Shown one piece after another: positions 24,976 through 33,286 of a stretch of DNA of 45,584 nt. Position 1 is the stretch's first letter, and every line of letters begins with the position of its first letter. This DNA comes from Candidatus Merdisoma merdipullorum (GTDB taxonomy: Bacteria > Bacillota > Clostridia > Lachnospirales > Lachnospiraceae). The notes under the pieces were generated by a model. The model saw nothing but the letters and a program-made list of their open reading frames with translations, had not been told where the DNA came from and ran no database searches. The translations under genes and the position numbers were made by a program. Location: NCBI GenBank assembly GCA_018715645.1, contig DVLE01000029.1:1-45584 (forward strand). The letters run 5' to 3'.

Positions 24976-25018
24976 TTGAACTTTACCTTGAATTTTAGTA
25001 AAATATAGCCATGGCTAT
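24976..25018 (+). promoter_or_regulatory. Sigma-A promoter and 14-bp palindrome before the EF-G-like gene
   Basis: TTGAAC (24976-24981), 17 bases, TAAAAT (24999-25004). Immediately after the -10 lies ATAGCCATGGCTAT (25005-25018), a perfect palindrome covering the expected start site. The string GTAAAATATAG occurs at 24998 and again at 25072, the second time 18 bases after TTGGCA, so a second, weaker promoter is possible. Confidence 0.6.
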
Positions 25019-25099
25019 CCGATGCCTTTCATTTCCTGAATCGTATTTTTGGCAAATGGAATGCCGGAACCGTAAAATATAGTAATCGGAGGAACAGGC

Positions 25100-27178
25100 A
25101 TGAATATTTACACAACTGACAAGATTCGCAATGTAGTACTTCTTGGGCACGGCGGCTGCGGAAAGACCAGTCTGGTAGAAGCAATGGCATATGTGTCCGG
25201 GCTGACCTCCCGCATCGGCAAAGTGACGGACGGGAATACGATCAGCGATTATGATAAGGAAGAAATCAAGAGAAAATTCTCTATCACCACATCTGTGGTT
25301 CCAATTATCTGGCAGGACTGCAAGATTAATATTCTGGACGCGCCGGGATATTTTGATTTTGTGGGCGAGGCCGAAGAAGCCGTATCCGCAGCGGACGCCG
25401 CGATCATCGTGGTATCCGGCAAGGCGGGCGTCGAAGTAGGAACACAGAAGGCGTGGGAACTCTGTGAAAAATATAAGCTGCCGAGAATGGTGTTCGTATC
25501 GGAGATGGACGTGGACCACGCATCCTTCCGTCAGGTTGTGGAGGATTTGACGGAGCTTTACGGAAAGAAGATCGCGCCGTTCTATCAGCCGATTCGTGAA
25601 AACGAGAAATTTGTGGGATATATCAACGTATGCAAGATGGAAGGCCGCCGTTTTACAGACATCGGAAAGCGCGAGCCCTGCGAGATTCCTGAGTATTCCA
25701 AGGAAAACCTTGCGATTTGCCGGGAAGCGCTTCTTGACGCTGTAGCGGAGACTTCCGACGAATTTATGGAGCGGTATTTCAACGGAGAGGAATTTACCTT
25801 CAGCGAGATCCGCGCGGCCATGAAGTTTAACGTATGCGACGGCGACGTGATTCCTGTATCCATGGGTTCCAGCACAGAAATCCGCAACATTCACAATCTG
25901 CTGAACGACATTGTGGAGCTGTTCCCAAGCCCGGATAAGAAGCCCTGCAACGGAATCAATATGAAAACCAATGAGATTTTTGAGGCGAATTACGATTTCT
26001 CCAAAGCGAAATCCGCCTATGTGTTTAAAACCATTGTGGATCCCTTTATCGGCAAGTATTCTCTGATCAAGGTGTCTTCCGGCGTTATCAAGTCAGACGA
26101 CACGCTGTATAACCAGGAGAGGGAGACCGAGGAAAAGCTGAGCAAGCTGTACGTGATGCAGGGCAATAAGCCGATTGAGGTGACAGAGCTTCACGCAGGC
26201 GATATTGGAGCAATCGGAAAGCTTTCCAATACAAAGACGGGAGATACCCTGTCCACCAAGGCTACGCCGATTCTTTATGGAAAGACCGAGATTTCCAAGC
26301 CCTATACTTATATGCGCTACAAGGCGAAGAATAAAGGGGATGAGGATAAGATTTCCCAGGCTCTTGCCAAGATGATGGAAGAGGATCTGACGCTGAAGAA
26401 TGTCAATGATTCCGAGAACCGGCAGACGCTGCTGTACGGCATGGGCGATCAGCATCTCGATGTGGTCGTAAGCAAGCTGGCTGATAAATTTAAAGTGGCC
26501 GTGGAGCTTGAGAGGCCGAAGGTAGCCTTCCGGGAGACTATCCGTAAGAAAGCGGACGTAGACTCCAAGTATAAGAAACAGTCCGGCGGACACGGACAGT
26601 ACGGCCACGTGAAGATGACCTTTGAGCCGTCCGGCGATCTGGAGACGCCCTACGTATTTGAGCAGATCGTAGTGGGCGGAGCGGTTCCGAAGAACTATTT
26701 CCCGGCAGTGGAAAAGGGCGTGCAGGAATCCGTGACAAAGGGTCCTCTGGCCGGATACCCGGTTGTGGGCGTGAAGGCTGTGCTTTATGACGGTTCTTAT
26801 CATCCGGTGGATTCTTCCGAGATGGCATTCAAGACTGCCACGATGCAGGCTTTCAAAAAAGGCTTTATGGAGGCCAGCCCCGTTCTTCTTGAGCCGATTG
26901 TGACGATGACCGTCACGGTGCCTGACAAGTATACGGGAGACGTTATGGGGGATCTGAATAAGCGCCGCGGACGTGTGCTGGGAATGAATCCGGTAGCAGG
27001 CGGCAAGCAGGAAGTTGTGGCTGATGTGCCGATGACAGAGATCTTTGGATATTCCACTGATCTGCGCTCCATGACAGGAGGAAGCGGAGAGTTCTCCTAT
27101 GAATTTGCGCGCTATGAGCAGGCTCCCTCCGACGTACAGGAGAAGGAAGTGGCAGCGAGGGCCGCAGAAGCAGAATAA
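25100..27178 (+). CDS. Elongation factor G-like translational GTPase
   Basis: The 692-residue protein has the EF-G domain order: G domain (P-loop GHGGCGKTS at residues 16-24, G3 DAPGY near 80-84), domain II, domain III (YGMGDQHLDVVVSKLAD near 448), domain IV (QSGGHGQYGHVKMTFEPSG near 494) and domain V (RRGRVLGMNP, then FGYSTDLRSMTGG). The G4 position reads SEMD (about 134-137) instead of the guanine-specific NKxD. G2 is also altered (IKRKFSITTS). It is therefore an EF-G paralogue, not the main fusA. No rpsL, rpsG or tuf gene is near. AATCGGAGGAACAGGC precedes ATG 25100. The role may be ribosome rescue, recycling or drug protection, but none is shown. Confidence 0.88.
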   Translation: MNIYTTDKIRNVVLLGHGGCGKTSLVEAMAYVSGLTSRIGKVTDGNTISDYDKEEIKRKFSITTSVVPIIWQDCKINILDAPGYFDFVGEAEEAVSAADAAIIVVSGKAGVEVGTQKAWELCEKYKLPRMVFVSEMDVDHASFRQVVEDLTELYGKKIAPFYQPIRENEKFVGYINVCKMEGRRFTDIGKREPCEIPEYSKENLAICREALLDAVAETSDEFMERYFNGEEFTFSEIRAAMKFNVCDGDVIPVSMGSSTEIRNIHNLLNDIVELFPSPDKKPCNGINMKTNEIFEANYDFSKAKSAYVFKTIVDPFIGKYSLIKVSSGVIKSDDTLYNQERETEEKLSKLYVMQGNKPIEVTELHAGDIGAIGKLSNTKTGDTLSTKATPILYGKTEISKPYTYMRYKAKNKGDEDKISQALAKMMEEDLTLKNVNDSENRQTLLYGMGDQHLDVVVSKLADKFKVAVELERPKVAFRETIRKKADVDSKYKKQSGGHGQYGHVKMTFEPSGDLETPYVFEQIVVGGAVPKNYFPAVEKGVQESVTKGPLAGYPVVGVKAVLYDGSYHPVDSSEMAFKTATMQAFKKGFMEASPVLLEPIVTMTVTVPDKYTGDVMGDLNKRRGRVLGMNPVAGGKQEVVADVPMTEIFGYSTDLRSMTGGSGEFSYEFARYEQAPSDVQEKEVAARAAEAE

Positions 27179-27198
27179 GACGGAAACAGAATAGCAGC

Positions 27199-27227
27199 TT
27201 GTAAAAACCGCCGCATTAGCGTAAAAT
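27199..27227 (+). promoter_or_regulatory. Sigma-A promoter for the ABC exporter pair
   Basis: TTGTAA (27199-27204), 17 bases, TAAAAT (27222-27227), then a short leader to the AAGGAGG ribosome binding site of the first ABC gene. Confidence 0.6.
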
Positions 27228-27258
27228 ACCCTTGTGCGAGACAAGGAGGATATACGCG

Positions 27259-29052
27259 ATGCGGCGGTTATTGTATTTTCTAAAGGATTATCGGAAAGAA
27301 AGCGTTCTGGGGCCTTTGTTTAAGCTCCTGGAAGCGAGTTTTGAGCTTTTGGTGCCGCTGGTGGTGGCCGACATCATCGATGTGGGAATCGCGGCCGGAG
27401 ATTCTGCCTATGTGCTGGGAAGGGGCGGAATCCTGATACTTTTGGGCCTGATTGGCCTGGCAAGCTCTATTACGGCCCAGTATTTTGCGGCAAAGGCGGC
27501 GGTGGGCTGCAGCACCCGGATGCGGGGAGCCTTGTTCCGCCATCTGAACAGTTTTTCTTATAAGGATCTGGACGCCGTGGGGACTTCCACGCTTATCACC
27601 CGGCTGACCAGTGACATCAATCAGGTGCAGACAGGTGTGAATCTGGTGCTGCGTCTGTTTCTTCGTTCTCCCTTTATTGTGTTCGGAGCCATGATCATGT
27701 CCTTTACCATCGATATGAAGTCGGCTCTGATTTTTCTTGGAGTAATCCCGGTCCTCTTTGTGGCTGTCTTTGGGATCATGGGAATTACGATTCCCTATTA
27801 CCGGAAGATCCAGGGACAGCTTGATCAGGTAACCCTTCATGTACGCGAAAATCTTTCGGGCGTCCGTGTAGTACGGGCATTTAACCGGCAGCAGGATGAG
27901 AAAGAAACCTTCCACGGAGACAGTGGTCTTCTGGTGAAAACACAGCTTTTCGTCGGGAAGATCTCGGCTCTTTTAAATCCCCTTACCTACGCTATCATCA
28001 ATGCGGCGGTGATTCTTTTGGTCTGGACCGGAGGAAAGCAGGTAGACAGCGGGATTCTGACACAGGGGCAGGTGGTGGCTCTGGTCAATTATATGTCGCA
28101 GATTTTGGTGGAGCTTATCAAGCTGGCGAACCTGATTATCAATGTAACGCGGTCTTTAGCCTGTCTGTCCCGGATTAACGCGGTATTTGACCAGGAAGCG
28201 GGCATGACGGAAGGATACTTTGCGCCAACTGAAAAGAATGCGGAAGCGGGGAGAACGTCAGAGGATGCGTCAGATACGGGGATTCGGAAGGACGCTGTTC
28301 CCTGTGTGGAGTTTCGGGACGTGAGCATGGCTTATCAGGAAGGAGCAGAAGCGGCTCTGGAACATGTCAGCTTCCGGGCGTATCCGGGAGAAACTATCGG
28401 CGTTATAGGCGGAACGGGATCCGGAAAGTCAACGCTGGTCAATCTGATTCCCAGGTTTTATGACGTCTCCGCAGGATGCGTGCTGGTGGACGGTACGGAC
28501 GTGCGGGAGTACAGGTTCCAGGAGCTTCGGAAGAAGATAGGCGTGGTACCTCAGAAAGCGGTGCTTTTTTCCGGCACGATCCGGGACAATCTCCTTTGGG
28601 GAAAGAAGGACGCTGCGGACGGGGAACTCCTTGAGGCGCTTGAGACGGCTCAGGGGCTGGAAATTGTGGAAAAGAAGAAAAAGGGGCTTGACGAAGAAAT
28701 TCTGCAGGGAGGACGGAATCTGTCCGGAGGCCAGCGGCAGCGTCTGACCATCGCCCGCGCTCTTGTAAGGAATCCGGAGATTCTGATTCTCGACGACAGC
28801 GCGTCGGCCCTTGATTTTGCCACGGACGCGAGACTGCGCAAAGCTTTGCGGGAGAGACGGAAAAGCGCAGTTGTGTTCCTGGTGTCTCAGAGAGCGGCCA
28901 CAGTCCGGCAGGCGGATCAGATTATTGTGCTTGACGACGGAGAGGTGGCGGGTATCGGAACCCATGAGACCTTATTCCGGGACTGCGCAGCGTACCGGGA
29001 GATCTGTCTGTCTCAGGCGTCGGCGGAGGAGGAAAAGGCACATGAAGCATAA
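27259..29052 (+). CDS. ABC exporter half-transporter with degenerate ATP site
   Basis: Six membrane helices (residues 1-310) precede a nucleotide-binding domain. Walker A is GGTGSGKST (about residue 388), the signature NLSGGQRQR is intact, but Walker B ends ILILDDSASALD with Asp where the catalytic Glu is expected, and the switch His is Gln (VSQRAAT). These changes mark the degenerate site of heterodimeric exporters such as TM287 or BmrC. A charged linker of about 30 residues (AEAGRTSEDASDTG region) joins the two parts. The start ATG 27259 follows AAGGAGG. The stop overlaps the next gene by 11 bases, so both subunits are translated together and probably export drugs, lipids or peptides. Confidence 0.93.
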   Translation: MRRLLYFLKDYRKESVLGPLFKLLEASFELLVPLVVADIIDVGIAAGDSAYVLGRGGILILLGLIGLASSITAQYFAAKAAVGCSTRMRGALFRHLNSFSYKDLDAVGTSTLITRLTSDINQVQTGVNLVLRLFLRSPFIVFGAMIMSFTIDMKSALIFLGVIPVLFVAVFGIMGITIPYYRKIQGQLDQVTLHVRENLSGVRVVRAFNRQQDEKETFHGDSGLLVKTQLFVGKISALLNPLTYAIINAAVILLVWTGGKQVDSGILTQGQVVALVNYMSQILVELIKLANLIINVTRSLACLSRINAVFDQEAGMTEGYFAPTEKNAEAGRTSEDASDTGIRKDAVPCVEFRDVSMAYQEGAEAALEHVSFRAYPGETIGVIGGTGSGKSTLVNLIPRFYDVSAGCVLVDGTDVREYRFQELRKKIGVVPQKAVLFSGTIRDNLLWGKKDAADGELLEALETAQGLEIVEKKKKGLDEEILQGGRNLSGGQRQRLTIARALVRNPEILILDDSASALDFATDARLRKALRERRKSAVVFLVSQRAATVRQADQIIVLDDGEVAGIGTHETLFRDCAAYREICLSQASAEEEKAHEA

Positions 29053-30778
29053 ATCGACTTTGAAACGGATTCTTCAGTATATTGCGGATTACCGGCTGTA
29101 CCTGGCAGCCTCTCTCTTGTTTGCGGTATTGACGGTGGCGCTGACGCTCTACGCTCCGGTTCTGACCGGAGACGCCATCGACTATATGATAGGAGAAGGA
29201 AGGGTGGATTTTGAAGCTCTGGCGGTTCTCCTTTGGCGGCTGGGAATTGTGATTGGACTGACGTCTCTGTTCCAGTGGCTGATGAATCTGTGCAACAATC
29301 ATATGACCTACCGTGTGGTTATGGACGTTCGGACAGAAGCCTTTGATCATATGCAGGAGCTGCCCTTAAGCTATATCGACAGTCATCCCCAGGGAGATAT
29401 TGTAAGCCGCCTGATTGGGGATATTGATCAGTTTTCTGATGGACTTTTAATGGGGTTCACCCAGCTTTTCACAGGAGTTATGACCATTCTTGGAACATTG
29501 TTGTTCATGCTGTCTGTCAATGTGTGGATCACTCTGGTGGTAGTCTGCGTGACGCCCGTGTCTTTCCTGGTGGCCAGTTTTATTGCAAAGAGTACCCACA
29601 AGATGTTTCGTCTTCAGTCTGAGACCAGGGGAGAGCTGACCGGGCTGATCGATGAGATGGTGGGAAACCAGAAGGTAGTCAAAGCCTTCGGATATGAGGC
29701 GGAATCCATATCGCGTTTTGACGAGATTAATAAAAGGCTGGAAAAGCACAGCCTGCGCGCTATTTTCTTTTCTTCTATTACGAATCCGGCCACTCGTTTT
29801 GTCAACAGCCTGGTATACGCGGGAGTGGGCGTGGCTGGCGCCTTTGCCGTGATTCGGGGGGCTTTAAGCGTCGGACAGCTTTCCTGCTTCCTAAGCTATG
29901 CAAACCAGTACACGAAGCCTTTCAACGAAATATCAGGAGTGGTGACAGAGCTGCAGAATGCTCTGACCTGCGCGGCCCGCGTCTTTGATTTTATCGATCA
30001 GAACCCCATGACGCCGGATCCGGAGGATGCTTTGCGGATTGAGAAGGCAGAGGGACGGGTGGAACTGGAAAACGTGGCGTTTTCTTATACGAAGGAGCGT
30101 CCTTTGATTCAAAATCTGAATCTTGACGTAGAGCCGGGGCGGCGGATCGCCATTGTGGGACCTACAGGCTGCGGAAAGAGTACGCTGATCAATCTTCTGA
30201 TGCGCTTCTATGATGCGGACGAAGGAAGAATCGCTGTGGATGGTCTTGACATCCGCAGTCTTACCAGACAAAACCTGAGAGAACAGTATGGCATGGTACT
30301 CCAGGAGACATGGCTGAAAGCGGCCACGGTCCGGGAAAACATTGCCTATGGCAGACCGGACGCTTCAGAGGAGGAAATTGTGCAGGCGGCAAAAGCTTCC
30401 TACGCTCATAGTTTTATCCGCCGACTGCCGGAGGGATATGATACCGTACTGTCAGAGGACGGAGGAAGTCTGTCTCAGGGACAGAAGCAGCTCCTGTGCA
30501 TTGCGAGAGTCATGCTTTGTCTTCCCCCTATGCTGATTCTGGACGAGGCTACGTCTTCCATAGATACCCGGACCGAACTGAAGATCCAGGATGCCTTTGC
30601 AAAAATGATGAAGGGCAGGACCAGTTTTATTGTGGCGCATCGTCTCTCGACGATTAAAGAGGCGGATCAGATTCTGGTCATGCGGGACGGACAGATCGTA
30701 GAACAGGGTACCCATGAAAATCTGCTAAAAAAGAATGGTTTTTATGCGGAACTGTATAACAGTCAGTGGAAAGTGTAG
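29042..30778 (+). CDS. ABC exporter half-transporter with canonical Walker B
   Basis: This 578-residue subunit has six membrane helices and an ATPase domain with Walker A GPTGCGKST (about residue 375), signature SLSQGQKQL (Q for G at the third position), Walker B MLILDEATSSID with the catalytic Glu, and switch His in VAHRLST. It complements the degenerate site of the preceding subunit, as expected of a heterodimer with one active and one inactive ATP site. ATG 29042 lies inside the end of the upstream gene after GAGGAGGAAAAGG. The substrate is unknown; no regulator gene is adjacent. Confidence 0.93.
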   Translation: MKHKSTLKRILQYIADYRLYLAASLLFAVLTVALTLYAPVLTGDAIDYMIGEGRVDFEALAVLLWRLGIVIGLTSLFQWLMNLCNNHMTYRVVMDVRTEAFDHMQELPLSYIDSHPQGDIVSRLIGDIDQFSDGLLMGFTQLFTGVMTILGTLLFMLSVNVWITLVVVCVTPVSFLVASFIAKSTHKMFRLQSETRGELTGLIDEMVGNQKVVKAFGYEAESISRFDEINKRLEKHSLRAIFFSSITNPATRFVNSLVYAGVGVAGAFAVIRGALSVGQLSCFLSYANQYTKPFNEISGVVTELQNALTCAARVFDFIDQNPMTPDPEDALRIEKAEGRVELENVAFSYTKERPLIQNLNLDVEPGRRIAIVGPTGCGKSTLINLLMRFYDADEGRIAVDGLDIRSLTRQNLREQYGMVLQETWLKAATVRENIAYGRPDASEEEIVQAAKASYAHSFIRRLPEGYDTVLSEDGGSLSQGQKQLLCIARVMLCLPPMLILDEATSSIDTRTELKIQDAFAKMMKGRTSFIVAHRLSTIKEADQILVMRDGQIVEQGTHENLLKKNGFYAELYNSQWKV

Positions 30779-30851
30779 AAATTTTTGTGAAAAGAATTTA
30801 GAAAATACAGGAAGTATCTTTACAAATTCCCCAAAGAAATTTATACTTAAT

Positions 30852-30881
30852 TTGACATGTTTCATCACTAAATGATATGGA
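30852..30881 (+). promoter_or_regulatory. Promoter ahead of the zinc-ribbon cluster
   Basis: TTGACA (30852-30857), 18 bases, TATGGA (30876-30881), 17 bases upstream of the first start codon. The -10 is weak. No terminator with a T-run is obvious between the ABC gene and this point. Confidence 0.5.
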
Positions 30882-30898
30882 TAGGGAGGTAGAGTGTG

Positions 30899-31672
30899 AT
30901 GTTTTGTAAGTACTGTGGTAGGCAGCTTCAGGAAGGTGAAGTTTGCAGTTGTCAAATGGAGACTTCTCAGTCTCAGGAGCCGGTAAATCAGCAGCCTCAG
31001 GGAGGACAGCAGCAGTTCCAGGGACAGACCGCGCAGACGAAGGCGTCTCAGGAAAACGTAAATAAGGCTATGGGCCTGGTGAAAGGTTTTCTGAAAAGCC
31101 CTATGGATGTTCTTAACGAGGCGTACGCGGAAGGCAGCGCGACGGCTCAGCTCTTTTTGGGAATTTTATATCCTGTAGCCGTTCTTTTATTTGTGTTAAT
31201 CCTGATTATGCGGGTAGGGTCTATGCTGGACGTAGGCTTTGGAACCGCTTTCGGACCGGCTTTCGGGCTGGCTGTGTTTGCCGCCGTCATTAAGGCGGCA
31301 TATATCGCGGCAAGCTATCTGGCTTCGGATAAGAGCAAATCATTCCAGGCCGTCGCAGGGATTTACTGTCTGGCAGCCGTACCGGAGACGGCGTGCTATG
31401 TTCTTCTTGCAATTCTTTCTCTGCTTGGAACATCCGCGCTTTCCATAGTTTTCGCACTGTTTGTGGTTGCGCTGTTTGCAGGCGCCGTTTCCAATTTTAC
31501 CGCCAGCCAGGTGGTGTTTGCGGGAAACAGAAATAAAGGATACTGGGTTCATCTGATTGCGACGGTGATCGTCGTGATCGTCGGACTGCTGATCATGAGA
31601 ACGGTCCTTGTCAATATGATTATGGACATGGTACAGAATATGATATATTCCGGCATGGGTTCATTTTTCTAA
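30899..31672 (+). CDS. Zinc-ribbon membrane protein (Yip1-like topology)
   Basis: The N-terminus MFCKYCGRQLQEGEVCSC (residues 1-18) is a zinc-ribbon half or full knuckle, followed by a Gln-rich linker (residues 25-55) and about five membrane segments from residue 83 on, the first being ATAQLFLGILYPVAVLLFVLI. The hydrophobic arrangement resembles Yip1-type membrane domains, but no specific motif confirms it. ATG 30899 follows GGGAGG at 10 bases; the GTG directly before it is an alternative. It opens a run of related zinc-ribbon genes and is separated by 40 bases from the next one. The function is unknown. Confidence 0.8.
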   Translation: MFCKYCGRQLQEGEVCSCQMETSQSQEPVNQQPQGGQQQFQGQTAQTKASQENVNKAMGLVKGFLKSPMDVLNEAYAEGSATAQLFLGILYPVAVLLFVLILIMRVGSMLDVGFGTAFGPAFGLAVFAAVIKAAYIAASYLASDKSKSFQAVAGIYCLAAVPETACYVLLAILSLLGTSALSIVFALFVVALFAGAVSNFTASQVVFAGNRNKGYWVHLIATVIVVIVGLLIMRTVLVNMIMDMVQNMIYSGMGSFF

Positions 31673-31712
31673 AGGGAAATTTTGAAAACAGAGGGAAAAG
31701 GAGGAAATTGTT

Positions 31713-33254
31713 ATGTTTTGTGAAAAGTGTGGCGCCAAGCTTCGGGACGACGCGCAGTTCTGCGAGCAGTGCGGGGCTCCCGTAAGCCAGTCAGAAGAAC
31801 AGGTACAGCCGGCACATGCGGAGGCGGTCCAGCCGCAGCCAGGAGAGTCCCAGGCAGCCCAGACGGCAGCCAATGTATCTGCCGCCGCGCAGAGGGGCAT
31901 GGAGAATGCAAAGGAGTCTTTGGATAAAGGCGTAAGCAAGTTTAAAGCCCTTCCCCAAAAGACACAGTATATCATCGGCGGCGCAGTGATTGTGGTAATC
32001 CTGCTTCTTATTTTCGCGCTGACCAGAAAGACTACGATCGATCTGAATCAGTATGTGACCATCTCCAGCAGCGGATATAACGGCTATGGAACAGCTTATG
32101 TGGAGTTTGACACGGAGGCGTTTGCCAGCGACAATAAAAACAAAATAGAACTGAAGAAAGAATATATGGAAGGCTTTGAGGAAGAAATGTCCATGCTGGA
32201 GGGATTGGATATGAACATCGCATCCCTTGTGGCGGACTCTCTTCTGGACGGTGATCTGGACGTGAGTTCAGGCCTTTCCAACGGAGACGTTGTGACCTTC
32301 ACCTGGGGCTTTGACGAGGAAGAACTGAACGAGGTCTTTGACTGCAATTTTAAGTTTTCTGATATTACCTATACGGTAGAGGGGCTGGAAGAAGTAGGAA
32401 CCTTCGACGCCTTTGAAGGTGTGGAAGTGGTGTTTACAGGAATGGCTCCCTATGGCCGCGCGGAGCTTCAGATTAATTCTTCTGATGAGAAGATACGTTA
32501 CTTAAGTTATGAATTGTCCCAGTATGAGGACCTTGACAACGGAGATACTGTGGAGGTCAGCATTTCCAACTTCTATGCGGAGAGCTTTGCGGAGCAGTAC
32601 GGCATGGTTCCGGCAGAGATGACAAAGACCTATACGGTGGAAGGCCTGGGAAGCTATATGACGAGCATGGAGCAGATTCCGGCGGAGCTTATGGAAAGCA
32701 TGAAGGCCCAGAGCGAGGATGTGCTTCGCGCACATGCGGCAGGTGACTGGGATGAGGAAGTGACGCTTTCAGGTCTTAATTATCTTGGAAATTATTTCCT
32801 CACCCCGAAGTCCGGAGTGGACACAGGCGTAGCGAACCGCATCTATATGGTTTACGAGATGTCGGCCGACATTAATCTGGAGGAGTATGGCGTTCACACG
32901 TTTACCTTCTATACGTATGTAAGCTACGACGATCTGGTTCTGATGGAGGATGGCACGGGTTCCGTGGATCTGAGCAGCTATGAGAGATGCAGAAATCAGG
33001 TAAATACAGACTCTTATCAGACCGGGGAAAACTCCTGGAATACGCGAACCTATTATTTCTATGGATATAGTGATTTGGATTCCATGTTCAATCAGTGTGT
33101 GACGGCGCAGATTGCAGATTACAGTTATGAGACATCTGTAGAAGCGCCTGCGGCAGAAGCGCCCGCGGATCCGGCGGCTGAAGGAACCGAGGAACCTGCG
33201 GCTGAAGAGCCTGCGGAAGGCGCGGAAGCTGAAGATTCAGGAGACGCGGCCTGA
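31713..33254 (+). CDS. Zinc-ribbon, single-pass protein with large extracytoplasmic region
   Basis: The 513-residue protein begins with a complete double-knuckle zinc ribbon, FCEKCGAKLRDD with FCEQCGAPV (residues 2-24), then a Gln/Ala-rich linker, one membrane segment (YIIGGAVIVVILLLIFAL, about residues 88-106) and a long acidic, Tyr-rich domain of about 360 residues. The C-terminus (about 475-513) is an Ala/Glu/Pro-rich low-complexity tail. The topology places the ribbon in the cytoplasm and the rest outside. AAAAGGAGGA lies just before ATG 31713. I do not recognise the extracytoplasmic domain. It is followed within 33 bases by the frameshifted YARHG gene. Confidence 0.85.
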   Translation: MFCEKCGAKLRDDAQFCEQCGAPVSQSEEQVQPAHAEAVQPQPGESQAAQTAANVSAAAQRGMENAKESLDKGVSKFKALPQKTQYIIGGAVIVVILLLIFALTRKTTIDLNQYVTISSSGYNGYGTAYVEFDTEAFASDNKNKIELKKEYMEGFEEEMSMLEGLDMNIASLVADSLLDGDLDVSSGLSNGDVVTFTWGFDEEELNEVFDCNFKFSDITYTVEGLEEVGTFDAFEGVEVVFTGMAPYGRAELQINSSDEKIRYLSYELSQYEDLDNGDTVEVSISNFYAESFAEQYGMVPAEMTKTYTVEGLGSYMTSMEQIPAELMESMKAQSEDVLRAHAAGDWDEEVTLSGLNYLGNYFLTPKSGVDTGVANRIYMVYEMSADINLEEYGVHTFTFYTYVSYDDLVLMEDGTGSVDLSSYERCRNQVNTDSYQTGENSWNTRTYYFYGYSDLDSMFNQCVTAQIADYSYETSVEAPAAEAPADPAAEGTEEPAAEEPAEGAEAEDSGDAA

Positions 33255-33286
33255 GAAAGCGGATCAGGCGAAGGGGGAATTAGAAC

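Noticed and set aside
26093-27244. Open frame antisense to the EF-G-like gene
   Set aside because: Shadow of a well-conserved gene, rich in His/Arg/Leu, without recognisable motifs.
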